The notes beneath the pieces were generated by a model. That model searched no databases and was not told the origin of the DNA. It was given only the letters and a program-made list of their open reading frames with translations. Below, in pieces: positions 34,471 to 46,454 of a DNA stretch of 64,000 nt; within the stretch, counting starts at the first letter, position 1; every line of letters starts with the position of its first letter. Location of the stretch: contig NC_037089.1 of assembly GCF_002994745.2 (NCBI RefSeq), positions 19,190,641 through 19,254,640 of the forward strand. Reading direction: 5' to 3'. Position numbers and translations under genes: made by a program. Origin of the DNA: Rosa chinensis (lineage: Eukaryota > Streptophyta > Magnoliopsida > Rosales > Rosaceae).

Positions 34471-34580
34471 CAACCCAACCACACCAAAGTCCAGCGGACA
34501 CAAGGGTGGAGTGCCTTGACAAGCCAAGAATCACCAAAACCCTAGCGTAGATTTTCAACATTGAGGTCAATCCTAGTTGG

Positions 34581-35798
34581 ATGGATGAAATCATCGAATA
34601 TAAGCGCAATGGGACACTGCTAGAGGATAAGGTCGAGGCACGGCAGCTCAAACGGAGAGCAACCCGCTATAATATCCAGAATGGCAGGCTTTACCACCAA
34701 GGATTCACCCACCCCAACCTCCGGTGTCTGACCCAGGAGGAAGGAAAGGTCGTGCTAGCAATGATACACGTTGGATAATGCGGTAACCACTCTGGCACCA
34801 GGTCTCTGGCCAATCGCACGATGCGGCAGGGCTACTTCTGGCCCAATCTCAGCTATGATGCCAGAAAGGTGTCAAGGTCTTCCCACAAATGCCAACAATA
34901 CGCTGACCTCCCCTATGCCTCGGCGGAAACCCTGTCAATCATCATTTGCCCATGGATCCACTCCACGTGAGACCTAGACTTGCTTGGCAAATTCCCGACT
35001 GCTAAGGGCCAGTTCAAGTACATCATTATCGACATTGACTACAACAATAAGTGGATAGAGGCGGAACCGCTGACGGCAATAACTACTGCCAAGGTAACTC
35101 ACTTCCTCTGGAAGAACATTTATTGCCGCTACGGCGTCCCCCACACAATCATCACAGATAACGGCACACAGTTCAACAACAAGGAACTCATATCTTTCAC
35201 CGCTAACCTGGGCACCAAGATGAGTTTTGCATCTGTCGCTCACCTTCAAACCAACAGCCAAGTTGAAGCAACAAACAAGATAATTAAGAAGCTGCTAAAA
35301 AAGAAGCTCGACGACGCCAAGGGTTTATGGGCGGAGAAGCTCCCTGAAGTTCTGTGGGCCTTCAGGACTACCCCAACTTTCGCCGCCGGTGAAATACCGT
35401 TCTGCATGATGTTCGGAACTGAGGCCGTCCTACCCATTGAAGTCACCCAAACTACCGCTAGGGTCCAGGGCTACAGCTCCGAGACCAACGGCGAAGGCAT
35501 CAAACTCGACAAAGACCTCCTCGAGGAGAAACGCCACAAGGTCCATTTGCACAACTTGCAAAACAAGCAACGGGTATCACGTTTCTACAACGCCAGAGTC
35601 AAAGCCCGGAACCTCCAACTGGGGGACTGGGTAATGAAGGAAGTTATTCCACCACCAATAGCACTCCACCCAACTTGGGAAGGACCATACAAAATAGTGG
35701 AAGTCGTGAGCCCTGACACCTTCTACTTAATGGACAAGGATGGCGTCACAACGACCCACCCTTGGAATACCGAACACCTTCGGTATTACTATAAATAG
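34581..35798 (+). pseudogene. Integrase (copy C)
   Basis: 34581-34778 holds the linker ending before the zinc finger; the zinc finger region is split by a TAA and a frameshift (CHKCQQY remnants near 34890). 34980-35798 is open for 272 codons with IITDNGTQFNNK, NSQVEATNKIIKK, WAEKLPEVLWAFRTTP and LQLGDWVMKEV to the end of pol. The first catalytic aspartate is next to an in-frame stop at about 34970 (TGAGACCTAGAC). Confidence 0.87.
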
Positions 35799-36302
35799 TT
35801 GTGCCACTACCCAAGAGCATCTTGACTCAGCTAAATTTTTGTTCAATATTTAGCTAAGGGAAGCTACCCAATGGGTACAACCCCACTTTTGTAAACGCTG
35901 ATCTGTCAGCTATCAATGAAACGAGGAATTATTCAAACCATTGTCACCAAGTCCAAGCACAAGAGTTAACTGGAAATGCCAATAATATTCAGCGGACCAC
36001 GTCCACTACATCGTGCACTTGGAACAATTTTAATTCCTTTAATGTTTCGTTAATTAGCAAAAGCACAAGTTAAAGCTTTGGCGGCATAGCAACGTTCAAC
36101 CAACGCAATCATTAAACAATTCCACACTTGGAATAATTTCAAGGGCAAATAGCAAATACTTCATATATTTAGGGTCAGGACTCCCCGCCCAAAAATAGTC
36201 TTAGAAAAAAAAAAAAAAACCTCAGCGGCATTACAAAAAGCTACGGAGCTGTCTTCATGGATTGTTGGGTGTAACAGTAACACTCTCTTTGCCCACTAGC
36301 GG
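35799..36302. other. Spacer between pol and accessory ORF (copy C)
   Basis: Counterpart of 7141-7549. AT-rich, contains poly-A at about 36207-36220. No ORF. Confidence 0.5.
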
Positions 36303-39300
36303 CTATGGATTAACCAGGCGACATGTCTGATCGGAACCACAGGCGGTGGGACTCGACGTCACCATGGTGCCATCCTCCCGAGTGTGGGCCGCTATGAACT
36401 CGGCACGGGACACTTCGAATTGGGTAGGAGGTGGAGTCCGCTGAGATTCATCCGTAGGTCCATGACCACTCTCGCTACTGCCAGAACGGGCATCTCCAGT
36501 CTGAACAGCGGCAGACCCGCCCACTGGCACAGGTAGCTGGCTCGACATACTGGCAGACTGGGATGCTTTCACCCAGTCAATAGCACCTTTCTGGTTCAGT
36601 AGGTCCACGTTGGCAGCGGCACCAGCCTTCGACGCCTCCTTCAGCGCTTGCTTATACGCCGAGGACTTCTTAAATTACTCGACGGCTACGGCCTCTATAC
36701 GACTCCTCTCACTCCCCAGCAGGGCAACTTCATCCTCGAACCTTTTCAGCTCCGCGGCTTTGGTGGCAGAATCCTGCTGAAGGATCTCAACTTTCTTAGC
36801 CTTCGCCGCTAGCTGATCCTTTAGCAAGGCAATGTCTTGCTCCAACTGGAACACGCGGTCGTTTTGCTCGATATCCTGCTCAATGGCAACACTTAGCTTA
36901 CTACCGGCATCCAAAGCATCGCACTCCGCCTTGGTCAACCGCCGCTCAGTCTCCGCCAGCTTGTCTTGGGCCTCCTGCAACTCTCTCTGGAGACCATTGA
37001 TCTCTCCCTCAGTTGCCGCTCAATCCAAGGTTGGCTCAATGCTGCCAGGAACTGCTCGTGCAACCCAACAAAGAGATGTCCAAACGCCGAACTGAACGGC
37101 CACTGCTGAACGACCGTCGAGCGAACGGTCCCATCCAACCCGCCTAACCCGAGCCACTCGCAGAGATGGAGCAAGAACTTCCGCTCAGGATCAGTCAGAA
37201 ACCCTGCATAGAAGGAGAATGAGTCTAGACCGCCCTGTAACACCTCCCCAGCCACAATCACAGGCTGCGTAGTTTGCTTGGCCTTCTTCTAGCGGTGGGC
37301 CCAGATAGTCTCCTCATCGATGACCTCATCTCCCTCGTCGACGTCATTCTGCCACCACTTCCTTTGAAGAATCGCAAGTGTGGCACCAGCGATGACAAGC
37401 CTCGAGGTTACCTGCAGCTCCGCCGCAATGGTAACGGGTTCCCTTCCTGACACCACCCTATCCTTCTACGGCCCACAACGGTTGGCAGGCACTCTCTCCC
37501 TTACCTTCTCGGGGGCGGCCTGCACCTAGACCTATAAATGGACCGGATTTGGATCGGATCGACCTAAATCCAAATCCGTTTACTTAAAAAAAAAATTTGA
37601 TCCAAACCAGCTCCGTTAACCCGGCGGATCGTTGATAGCTCAATCCAAATCCGTATCCGCCGGGTTAACGGATACCCAATCCACTAATCCGACCCGTTAT
37701 AATTTCAAATATTTTAAAATTTTAAATAGTAATATTAAATTTATATCATGATACCTCATAAGATATTAATAAAATATTAAAACAACATGAAAAGTATCAC
37801 CAAAAGTAGAATTATATTATCAACATTCTTAATGCTTCTTGGAATCTTGGGTGATAGACTGTCCCTTAGATTTCTGTAAAAAATTTGTATTAGAAATTCT
37901 TCATATTTTATATTTTATATTTTTAAAAAATAATAATATATTAATAAAAAAATATTTTATTATTACAAAAAGGGGCCGGATCATTAACGGATCGGATCGA
38001 CCTAGATCCGTATTTGATCCGTTAAAGAAACGGGTTAACGGATTCGGATCAGGATCATTAACGGATCAACGGATCAAGACTTTCTATCCAAACCCGTCCA
38101 ATGGTCACGGATCTGGAGCGGGTCCGGATCAAAATCCGATCCATTTACAGGTCTACCTGCACCTTGCTCATGTCGGCAGCCCCCCGTTCTGCGCCAATTT
38201 TTGCCTGAACCACGGGCGAACCATCAGCGCCGAGTGAGAGTGGTGCAACATTGGCATCACCACAGGAGTCTCTGACTGGCTCACCGCCAGTGTCTGTGGA
38301 TAGACGCGGCCCAGCGGCGTACATGCCCTCCAAAAAGTTGTTAATTTCGGCACGGTCCATGGCTTTATCGAAGGCGTCACGGCTCGCTTTATCTAGACAA
38401 GCACAGCACTAGTCAACATATATAAAAAAAAAAAAAAAAAAACTGAAGTAAATCACAAGTTGGCGGGAGATACTTACCGAGGGTTCACGTCAACTGCAGG
38501 TCGACCAACAACTCCTAACCAATGAGCAGGCGAAGGTTAAGAAGGTTGCGGTTCTGCCAACACCCTTTGATCCTCACTACCCGGCACTGCTCCTCGAGCG
38601 TCAAATTAAAACGCAAGCCTCCTACAAAGAAAAAGAGGCAATGATTAGAACAAAAAGCACAAAGGCATCATACAGAAAATCCGCCAGATATTGTCAGCGA
38701 AGATTGGCAACAACTACGGATCGGTTGAAACTCCGACTTGATCCTAAATGTCGGTGCCCCATCGTTTGCTCCTGCGTCGTACTCCCACCCCGAGGTCGCA
38801 ACGCAGAAGGTCCCCCGCTAGGGAGACATTGAATCCTTCAAGTTCCCCATTAGCTTCGGTGCCCCCTGTCGGCTAGTGAGGTTCACCTGTCTGCTACACC
38901 CTTGTCGCCTCATGTAGACAAATTCTTAGAAATGGAGTCCCTCCGCCACAGTCTGCCCTTCAAAACCAGACAGACGCCAAAGCGAGTTCAGCGCCATCAA
39001 TAGCCGCCACATATTAGGGCAAATTTTCCTGAAGGCAAGGTCGAATTCATACACTAGGATCTGGAAGTTGGGGAGTAGTGGAAAGGTGACACCTTGGCAG
39101 AAGATGGCCTCATGAATGGCAGAGTACCCCGCCGGCAAAATAGAAGCCCTCTCATTAGCGATTGGCCGGCGCAACTTCACCACGCCAGGAAGGCAAAAAC
39201 CCGCTTCAAACGGCTGACCGCGGCCACAGTCATCGGCCCTCCTACCTCATCAACTGCGGTACCGTCAAGTAGAACCCAGGCTGATTCTATCTCTTCACCG

Positions 39301-39596
39301 CCAGCCTCTCCCCCCTCAAAGGAACCACTAGCGGCGCTGTTACTAGCTAGCCTCTCCTCACGACGATGGCGGCCGACGGTCTTCCCTCTTGCCCTGGAAC
39401 ACTCAGTGCACCCGGCACGACCCATTACCACTTCCCAGGGTATGGTTTGTAGCAGCTCGATATCTAGCGGATCGGATAGTGAGGTTCCTGCATGGGCAGA
39501 CGGACGTAGCTAGTCAATAAATATCCTATCCGCCACGCTCAGCGACACGTCAGACTCGGAATCCTCACCGCTCAAGATCTCTACAACGCTAGCCAT
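36303..39596 (-). pseudogene. Accessory antisense ORF (copy C), Transposase_28-like and coiled coil
   Basis: ATG at 39596 (complement of 39594-39596). Recognisable pieces: WEVVMGRAGCTECS and the N-terminal acidic part, 39431-39177 (NSAASGSFEGGEAGGEE, MTVAAVSRLKRVF), then 39183-38926 (FPLLPNFQILVYEFD, PNMWRLLMALNSLWRLSGFEG), which is the same domain as in copy A. The 38360-38145 piece reads MDRAEINNFLEGMYAAG. Coiled-coil parts follow at 37261-36675, and the C-terminal tail is 36608-36303 (QKGAIDWVKASQS, to a stop). Broken by several stops and by the MITE at 37527-38155. The homologous segments in both copies show the protein is longer than any one open frame here. Confidence 0.75.
37519..38163. 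mobile_element. hAT MITE in copy C, 629 bp, TSD CCTGCACC
   Basis: The element is 37527-38155: it starts TAGACCTATAAATGGACCGG and ends as the inverted TAGACCTGTAAATGGATCGG. CCTGCACC occurs at 37519-37526 and 38156-38163. The interior is AT-rich with GGATC-type GC blocks at the ends. No coding. Confidence 0.93.
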
Positions 39597-40190
39597 CACA
39601 AACCCTAAAACCCATGTCAGTTAGTTCAACAACGATCTAAGCTAACCCTATGGAAGTTTTCAATCAAGAACATCAAGAACAACCATACCCAGAAAATACC
39701 ACCACAAGAACACAGCTCATATGCATCCAAACCCCAGATTCGACCATCTAGACAATACATAAACCCCAACTCTCTCCCAAAACATGTAAGTCCATCCCCA
39801 AAAAATCATTCTAGACCCTCAGCACACACAGGGATCGACAGAAATCACTTCAAACGGCCGAAATAGAAACTGACAGAAACAACAAAAAAGAGACGAAGCT
39901 CAGATCACCAACCAGAAAAGCGCTAGTGCTGATGCGCGTGGGGATATCCCTCTTCACTCCAATGGACCCTTTTCTTCGGCAGACAACGATCTCACTCGAT
40001 TTACAAAATGAAACCCTCGAAATCCCAGACAATAGAAGAAAAGCTTGAACACAACGACTTAGGATTTGAAGTGAAGAAGATGGCAAAACCACTGTGGTTT
40101 CCCTCTCTGTTATGTCAACATCAAACCAATCTAGGCCGTCCACTGAAAAACGACAGCCATACACGTGCCCCACTACCGCACTTGGATTAA
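39597..40190. other. Leader of the copy C accessory ORF
   Basis: Homologous to 68-690 (same orientation) and to 3790-4410 (inverted). Homology stops at about 40190, so this is the truncated edge of copy C. Confidence 0.7.
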
Positions 40191-40203
40191 ACTAAGTTTT
40201 GGG

Positions 40204-40211
40204 TATAAATA
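40204..40211 (+). promoter_or_regulatory. TATA box of a possible gene 5' end
   Basis: GGGTATAAATATT followed by a 36-bp (GA)n tract at about 40270-40307, a pattern common in plant promoters and leaders. Confidence 0.45.
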
Positions 40212-40267
40212 TTCCTTCGCACAGTTCAACAATCAAGATAGTTCCAGAAGCATTGAGCTCTCTCAAC

Positions 40268-40269
<2 letters not shown>

Positions 40270-40307
<38 letters not shown>
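40270..40307. repeat. (GA)n microsatellite
   Basis: About 18 GA units. Confidence 0.95.
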
Positions 40308-40309
<2 letters not shown>

Positions 40310-40320
40310 CAGCAACCAGT

Positions 40321-40801
40321 ATGGAAGACCAGGCCAGAACCTTCGCTTCTAGCCATATCACGGAGGCAGACCACCGGCGTTCGCTTCGTCTCAACGACGC
40401 CGGCGCACCTCTGGCCACGGATCGTCCATGCACGGACCGTGGAGAGAGATTCGAGCTCAGAAGCTTGAAGCTTTCCAACTTTTCCTGCGACTCCGGCCAC
40501 CGATTTGGCTTGCATTTGGTATGGAAATTCATCTTCTCGCCTTTCTCTACACATTAGATCAATTATTTTTCGAATTGGATCGAGTTTTGAAGATTTCGTT
40601 TTTGGGTTTGGTCTCGGGTTGTCGTGTTCTTCGACACCGGCGACTTTTCCGACCATGCTGGGCCCGGTTTTCATCTTGGCTGCACTTGTGGACCAGAAAT
40701 CAAGAGGCTTGCTGGATTATTGGCGTCAAAATCCTCAACTCATCAGTTCCGACAAGAAGTTCAGTAAAGCGGAGCTTGATCAACGTAGACTTTCGAAGGT
40801 A
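40321..40801 (+). CDS. Possible 5' exon of an unidentified gene
   Basis: Two candidate starts: ATG at 40321 (MEDQARTFASSHITEADHRR, 78 codons to a stop) and ATG at 40655 (MLGPVFILAALVDQKSRGLL, running to DQRRLSK). The second ends at a donor-like AAG-GTATAATTCC at 40799-40803. I recognise no family. The first hydrophobic residues (GPVFILAAL) could be a membrane or signal segment. Nothing downstream before the LINE at about 41190 looks like a second exon. It may be a gene whose remainder was displaced by the LINE and the CACTA nest, or a chance frame. Confidence 0.3.
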
Positions 40802-40804
40802 TAA

Positions 40805-41189
40805 TTCCAAACCTTGAATTAAAAGGTTGATCTGGTGATGTTTCTGCCTTGGAATTATGGTTACTGTTGCCGGTTGGGTTTGGTTGAATTTGTGAGATTA
40901 TGTTGTGTGGCTATTCGATGTAGCTTGCATGTACAGAGTAGATGCTTATGTTTTGGTTCGAATAGATTGTGGAAAGTTTGAAAAAAAAAAATGGTCAAGT
41001 TATGATCCTGGGTGTCCTTAGTATTTTGGGCACACCTTAATTGAGAATGAAATAGGTTTTAACAACTCAAGTTTTTCACCTCAAGAACATTTGTAGCTTC
41101 CGCTGTGTTTATACAAAAAGTTTTTCAAACAAAATGCCTAGCGGTTCTCTTGGATATAAATCGAGAGTTCAGTTTATGTTTTAGAGACT
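40805..41189. other. Unannotated stretch before the LINE
   Basis: AT-rich, no ORF or repeat recognised; intron-like if 40321-40801 is an exon. Confidence 0.4.
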
Positions 41190-41593
41190 CGCGGCACTGT
41201 AACGAGCTCATGCTGGTGAGGTGCAGCTTGGGGAGTTACACATGTTCTTTTCGCAGATGATGCTATGGTCTTTTCACAACACAGGAAAAGAAGTTTAATT
41301 TCTCTAATGTGCTTCATGGAGGAGTATACCCTAAATCTGGTCAGTCGGTCAACAAGGAAAAGTCTCAACTTTTTATTGGCAAGTCAGCTCTTCATAAGCA
41401 GGAAGGGATCAAGCGAATTCTGGATATTGAAGTGGGTAATCTTCCCTTCACATATCTTAGGGTTCCAATTTTTAAAAGCAGGCCAAAGTCGGAGTATCTT
41501 CTTCCTATTGCAGACAAGTTTCGGTGTGAGCCAAGCTCTTGGAAGGGTTTTCAGCTATCTCAAGTTGGGAGGTTGCAGTTAATTGATTCGGTT
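41190..41593 (+). pseudogene. LINE ORF2 reverse transcriptase, left part
   Basis: The reading LFADDAMVFSQ at 41247-41279 is the RT catalytic box with FADD at 41250-41261. A second frame reads QSVNKEKSQLFIGKSALHK...ILDIEVGNLPFTYLRVP and ends QLSQVGRLQLIDSV at 41593, where the outer CACTA-like element begins. A frameshift lies between the two. The 5' end of the LINE is truncated at about 41190. The frame resumes at 52536 as VIQSLLLVFSFQVYAWP. Confidence 0.85.
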
Positions 41594-41852
41594 CACTACT
41601 AGAATTTTTCTTATAGGACACCCTCCTATAAGGATGTCTATTGTTCACAAAGGCCACCAATGTCTTCATTAGCCACTATGCAGACATTAAATACATGACA
41701 GTGGTGATTACCCTAGTTTCCTTTGTAGCATAGAGCACCAAAATTGAAACGGTGCCTGGTTTTCAACTCAAAAGAATGTTGTCATGTCAGCTACCATACA
41801 CCAATTATAGTGTTAATAGCCAACTGTTAGAACAATGTCTTCAAATGCCACA

Positions 41853-41894
<42 letters not shown>

Positions 41895-42629
41895 TAAATT
41901 AAAACCATTAAGTAGTGGAATAGATCAATTATGTCTACAAATGTATTCATATACATCATCACATTCGATCAAAATCTAAAGTCGTAATAGATATGTAAAT
42001 ACAACTTATTGCACTAGCTTCACTCCTACAATAAGTTAATCAGACGACACTAATCACACAACAGAACTTAAATCATATGTTGTGTGTTTGAGTAAGCCTG
42101 ATTGTACAATGGTATTAGGGATATTTTGTTGTCTGAGTGTCAACAAAGTGATAACTTTTTTATCAAAACTACATTGCACAACGGAGTTAGGTATTGTCTG
42201 TCGTCTGAGTGTTACAAAATTTAGCGGGGCAGATTTCCCTCCACTTTGGAGTCTTGGTTGGCTCTTAAAACATTGAAATTTGGGCTACTAGGTACAACGG
42301 GTTTCATTATCTCCGTTGCGTGATTGAAAAACTAATCACCAAAGTTTAATGAAGCTTGCTTGAATGTCATCTCCTAGATAGGCCTAGTGCAAGCTGTTCT
42401 AATTGTACAACAGATTTAAGATTTTCTGTTGTGTGAACTTGGAACTTGGCGGCAATATTTTGAGCCAAAATGTTGTAAGCACCATGTTTCCCTCCGTGAT
42501 TTCACATTTTGATTTTTTAGTGCTGCATTCAGACGACAGTCAATAAGATGCCAGTTGTGTGAATAACTTTGAAAATTTTTAGCTAGGTTTAATTTTGCCA
42601 CATCGTGTCCAAAAGAAAGGGAAGAGAAA

Positions 42630-42920
42630 AAAAACATAGCCCGGCCTCCTCTCTACACTCGACACTCATGAGCTCTCTCTCGACCTTAGACCTACAAACC
42701 CATCTTTTTTTAACCCTTTTCCAGCGAATGGATTCGATTTCATAAGAGCCTCTTCCTTCCCCTTCCTCACCATCACCCTCTTCTCCCTCACTGTTACCGT
42801 CCTCAACAGCCTGAGCCTCCTCCTGGTTTTGGTTTTTCTCCCCTTCCCGTGGCTTGCATTCCGGCATCAAAGCTTTCATCAGTCCTCTTCAGCTCGTCGG
42901 TTATCTGTGCCGAACAACCT
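42630..42920 (+). other. Possible captured 5' exon, unassigned
   Basis: GC-richer than its surroundings, with CTCTC and CCTTC runs typical of a 5' leader, and a donor-like CCTGTAAGC at 42918-42926. The 96-codon minus-strand ORF (Glu/Gly-rich) is compositional. It could be the 5' exon of one of the captured genes; unassigned. Confidence 0.3.
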
Positions 42921-43337
42921 GTAAGCAACTTCTCTTCGCTTTCTCAGATTTCCTTTTCATTGCTCCGGTTGTTGCTTCAACTAGATTTGGAGCCTAAAGC
43001 GTTAAATCCTTGAAATATCTGAGCGCCTGAACTTGAATTTTCGACGAATTAGGGTTTTCTTCATGTCATTGTAGAGTTAGACGAGTGTAATTGAGAATGA
43101 ATCAATTGTTATACACTAGAATTAGATGGGTCGTGATTGTTAGGGTTTTACTGATTGTTGATTTTTTCGTTCTCTACCTATTTGATATAGTTAGGTGGTT
43201 CTCATTTTATGTTCACATTGATTTGGAGCTGATTATATCATCAATTGAGTAGTTTCTGAAATTTATACCATGTTTAGTTGGCCAGGAAACTAAGAATCAG
43301 CTTGTCATTTATTAATATTCTATCGGATGCTTCATGT

Positions 43338-45906
43338 TAGGGCTGGCCTCGGGTCAGTTCTCCAGTTTCAAGTAGTGAACCCGGAACCGGAACCGACAAG
43401 TGATCATCGGTTCGGGTTTGATGTTTTTTTTTACCAAGAACCGATATAGAACCGAAACGACCATTCTCGGGTCATTTCTCAATTTTTCAGTTCCAATATC
43501 AGCTCGGTTTTTAGGTTTTTCAGTTCCAATCTCAGATCAGTTCCAAACTTGGTTCCTCAGTTTTTCCATATAAAACACTGCTTTTCAGTTTTCAGCAGTT
43601 TCTAGTATCCAGTTTTCCTGATTTCCATACATACATTCAAATGATTCAATATTGCACAATCTATTCAATCATTCAAACTCAACATTATCTACAATCTACA
43701 TATTCAACAATCAACATCAACATAGCAAATAATCAATTTCCTACAAACTCCCAAACTATCAAAGCATGAAAGATGAAACTGATGAAAGCATTAAACCATC
43801 AAATACTCAAAACTCTCAAACTGTCAAACACTCAACACTCAAGCAATTTCCAGCAATACAACTACAAACTGAAATAAGCAATTTCCTGCAAACTATACAA
43901 CTACAAACTCAAAATCTGCAAACTGCAGAACTGCAAAATAGCATATTACAGAACCATGCAAAGCTACAAGTCTGCAATAATACACATTCCCAGCAAATTG
44001 CAGCAAATAAAAATAAACAATAGAGCGAATAGACTGTCCAATTTGAACAATGCAGCTGCGTCAATTTGCAGCAAACTAAAATAATGAAAGTCTGAAACTA
44101 AGCAATTCAAAGTCTCAAACTGAAACAAATAACCTAAAGTTGAAATAGTTTATCAATATTTCATCAGTGCACAACTGCAAACATATTTCCAGCATGGCTT
44201 CCTCTCCCTCAATGCAACAAGGCTTCCAGCCTTCTATCAATACTAAATCTACATAGAAAATTACAAATCTGCAGTCAATGGTATAGAATAATTTTAAAAA
44301 AATAAAATTGAACTTCAAATGAAGCAAAAATGTTCAGACCTTTATGCAGCCTTGATTGTTGAGTGAATTTGATCATCTTTTCTGCTTTTTCTTCTTGGTT
44401 GTAGGGGTTGAAGCCGAAGCCTCAGAACTCTTGATTTATATATTGATTAATAAATCGATTGATTCTATTTCTTGTATTTTCTATAGTATAATTGAATACT
44501 TAAGATCAAAGAAAAGTTATATAATTTAACCCGAAAGCAAATGTATAACTGCACCATACGGAGATAAAATGAGAGAGATGAGCAAGGATTATTGTGCTGT
44601 GGACATTGTCGAAGAGAAAGACTAAAAGCAACTGTCGTAACTCCCTTAAATACAGAAATAGAGGGTAGTGTTAGGGGGAAGAGGCTAGGAAAACCAAACA
44701 TAACTGTTCGAGTGAATATAAACATTTTATTTTCTCCTTTTGGTTGTTGGCTTTCTCATTGATAATCAACAAGAGGTCAATAATAAGTCTTTGGTTTCGG
44801 GTATATTTGCTACACAACTACTAGTTTTCAACGAAAGTTGGAGATTGGTAATCTCCCTATACTATTTATATACTTCACATAAGTAGCTTCTGAAGAAGTT
44901 AATGTCCTTTCTTGATTATTTATATACTTCACATAAGATGCTTAAGTAATAAACCAATACAAAGACCAGAGCTTCATTACCTAAACCAATACAAAGACCT
45001 CAGTCAACAACAGATCCAAAACAATGGAATAACAGTGTATTATTTAGCAATAAACAAAGCTGTTCTGAATGCAGAAATGGAATACTAAAGACAGATTGAT
45101 CGATCAACAATATTCATGGACTCTGGAGCTTACCAATTTCACTCAAAGTGCTCACGGGAAGAAATCAGAGGCTAAACTCGTTGGACTGCACAGCTGCACT
45201 CACTGCAGGACTGGGTTCAAACGAAAACGAAAAAGTGGTCAGATTTCATGGGCAAAGAGTCATGTATTGAAATTGCAGAGCGATGAGAGAAAAATGAAAG
45301 CTTACATTGAGGCATTGAGCCATGGCCAACACAAATCGAAGACGGATCGAAGACGCAATGGTCAACACAAAGCTTATATTGAGGCTTGAGCCATGGAAAA
45401 CACAAATCAAAGACGCAGAGGATCTACTAAATCATGCATGTTTCTGGGTTCCAGACTTTGAGGGAGGTCGTCTCGCTCGTCTGGGTTTTGATCATAGGAT
45501 TGCTGAGAGAGTGAGAGTCGTCTAGGATGGAGACTGAGACTATGAGAGAATGAGAGTTTGAGCCTTTGAGGGAACTTGGGAAGAGATAATTTTTAGGGTT
45601 TTGATCGAATGGATAGGAGATTATGAGATAAGATGGAAGGTTCTGATGGCATTTTGAAGTGCCTGATCACATGAGAAAGGGTCTATTTTACAGAAATAAG
45701 CTCGGCCTTATTATCCAATTATACACTGAAATCTGTATTTCGGTTCCAAGGAGGTTTTAAAATCAAGCACCGGAACCGAACCGAGTAGACATTGCAAGGG
45801 ACCGAATCGAGAAAAATGCTAACACATATGTCGTAGAACCGAACCAAACCAAACCGACACTTTCGGTGCGGTTCCTCCTGTTTTACGGTTCTAAATCCCA
45901 TCCCTA
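43338..45906. mobile_element. hAT-like element inside the inner CACTA
   Basis: Starts TAGGGCTGGCC and ends as the inverted TAGGGATGGG. Subterminal regions are rich in GAACCG/CGGTTC blocks at both ends. The flanking ATGCTTCA (43327-43334) and ATGTTTCA (45906-45913) fit an 8-bp TSD with one mismatch, though the exact ends are off by a few bases. No transposase; ORFs (43766, 45069) are low-complexity. It sits upstream of the RPN3 exon. Confidence 0.6.
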
Positions 45907-45963
45907 TGTTTCAGTGTTCAGTTTATGTTTGGAGGTTTGTGATTGTGAAACATTGGCTATACA

Positions 45964-46336
45964 GGACGATGAGCATGACATGGATGTTGATACTGCAACT
46001 TCTGCTACCCAAGTTCCCAAGAAACATGCCTCGCCTGAGCTAGAGATTTAATGCTACTTGCTGGTGCTGATTTTTCTGATTGATCAGAAAGAATACAGTG
46101 AGGTAATGAGTATTGTCATTGTTACGTGTGGGTCTTGTAGTTTAAAAAGAAACTGGGAGCATTTGTGTTTGTAATAACATTTGGGTTGTGGTCTTGTAGG
46201 CTAAAACTTGTGCCACAGCTGGCATTGCTCGACTAAAGAACATGAATAGGAGAACTGTTGATGTCCTGGCATCAAGGCTTTACTTCTATCACTCTCTTAG
46301 CTATGAATATACAGGTGATCTCGCAGAAATTAGAGG
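45964..46336 (+). pseudogene. RPN3: Captured fragment of RPN3 (26S proteasome regulatory subunit 3)
   Basis: Exon 1 is 45964-46102 (acceptor CAG; DDEHDMDVDTATSATQ, ELEI, a TAA where Tyr is expected, then CYLLVLIFLIDQKEYSE) and exon 2 is 46200-46336 (AKTCATAGIARLKNMNRRT, ASRLYFYHSLSYEYTGDLAE). Each is bounded by GT/AG sites, and the 97-bp intron is kept. In plants this stretch belongs to the N-terminal part of RPN3, a scaffold subunit of the proteasome 19S lid. Only about 90 codons are present and one contains a stop, so no functional subunit could be made. The family assignment comes from recall of conserved RPN3 text; a protein search would settle it. Confidence 0.85.
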
Positions 46337-46454
46337 GTGAGTTGTAGAAATTATGAAAATTTAGTTTTGGTTTCTTCAATTTCGTCTTGATGATGATTGA
46401 AAAGTTGCAATTTTACTATTGTACTTTATTGCTCTACAATTGGGATTGGTTTGG

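Larger units (their letters stand above)
30231..40190 (+). mobile_element. Tat-lineage retrotransposon copy C, both LTRs missing
   Basis: Homologous to copy A from about gag codon 50 to the leader of the accessory ORF. It has no LTR, PBS or tandem array: the 5' end is joined to copia sequence at about 30231 and the 3' end stops near 40190 (equivalent to about 3800 in copy A). The element is interrupted by a 629-bp hAT MITE and by several stops. It is oriented oppositely to copy A. Confidence 0.85.

Noticed and set aside
40192..40674. 160-codon minus-strand ORF crossing the (GA)n tract
   Set aside because: Built on the GA repeat and no family resemblance.
42589..42879. Glu/Gly-rich minus ORF in the inner CACTA
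   Set aside because: Complement of CT-rich, leader-like sequence; compositional.
43338..45906. A second complete CACTA or retroelement
   Set aside because: Ends read TAGGG...CCCTA with 8-bp flanks, which fits hAT; no LTR or CACTA ends.
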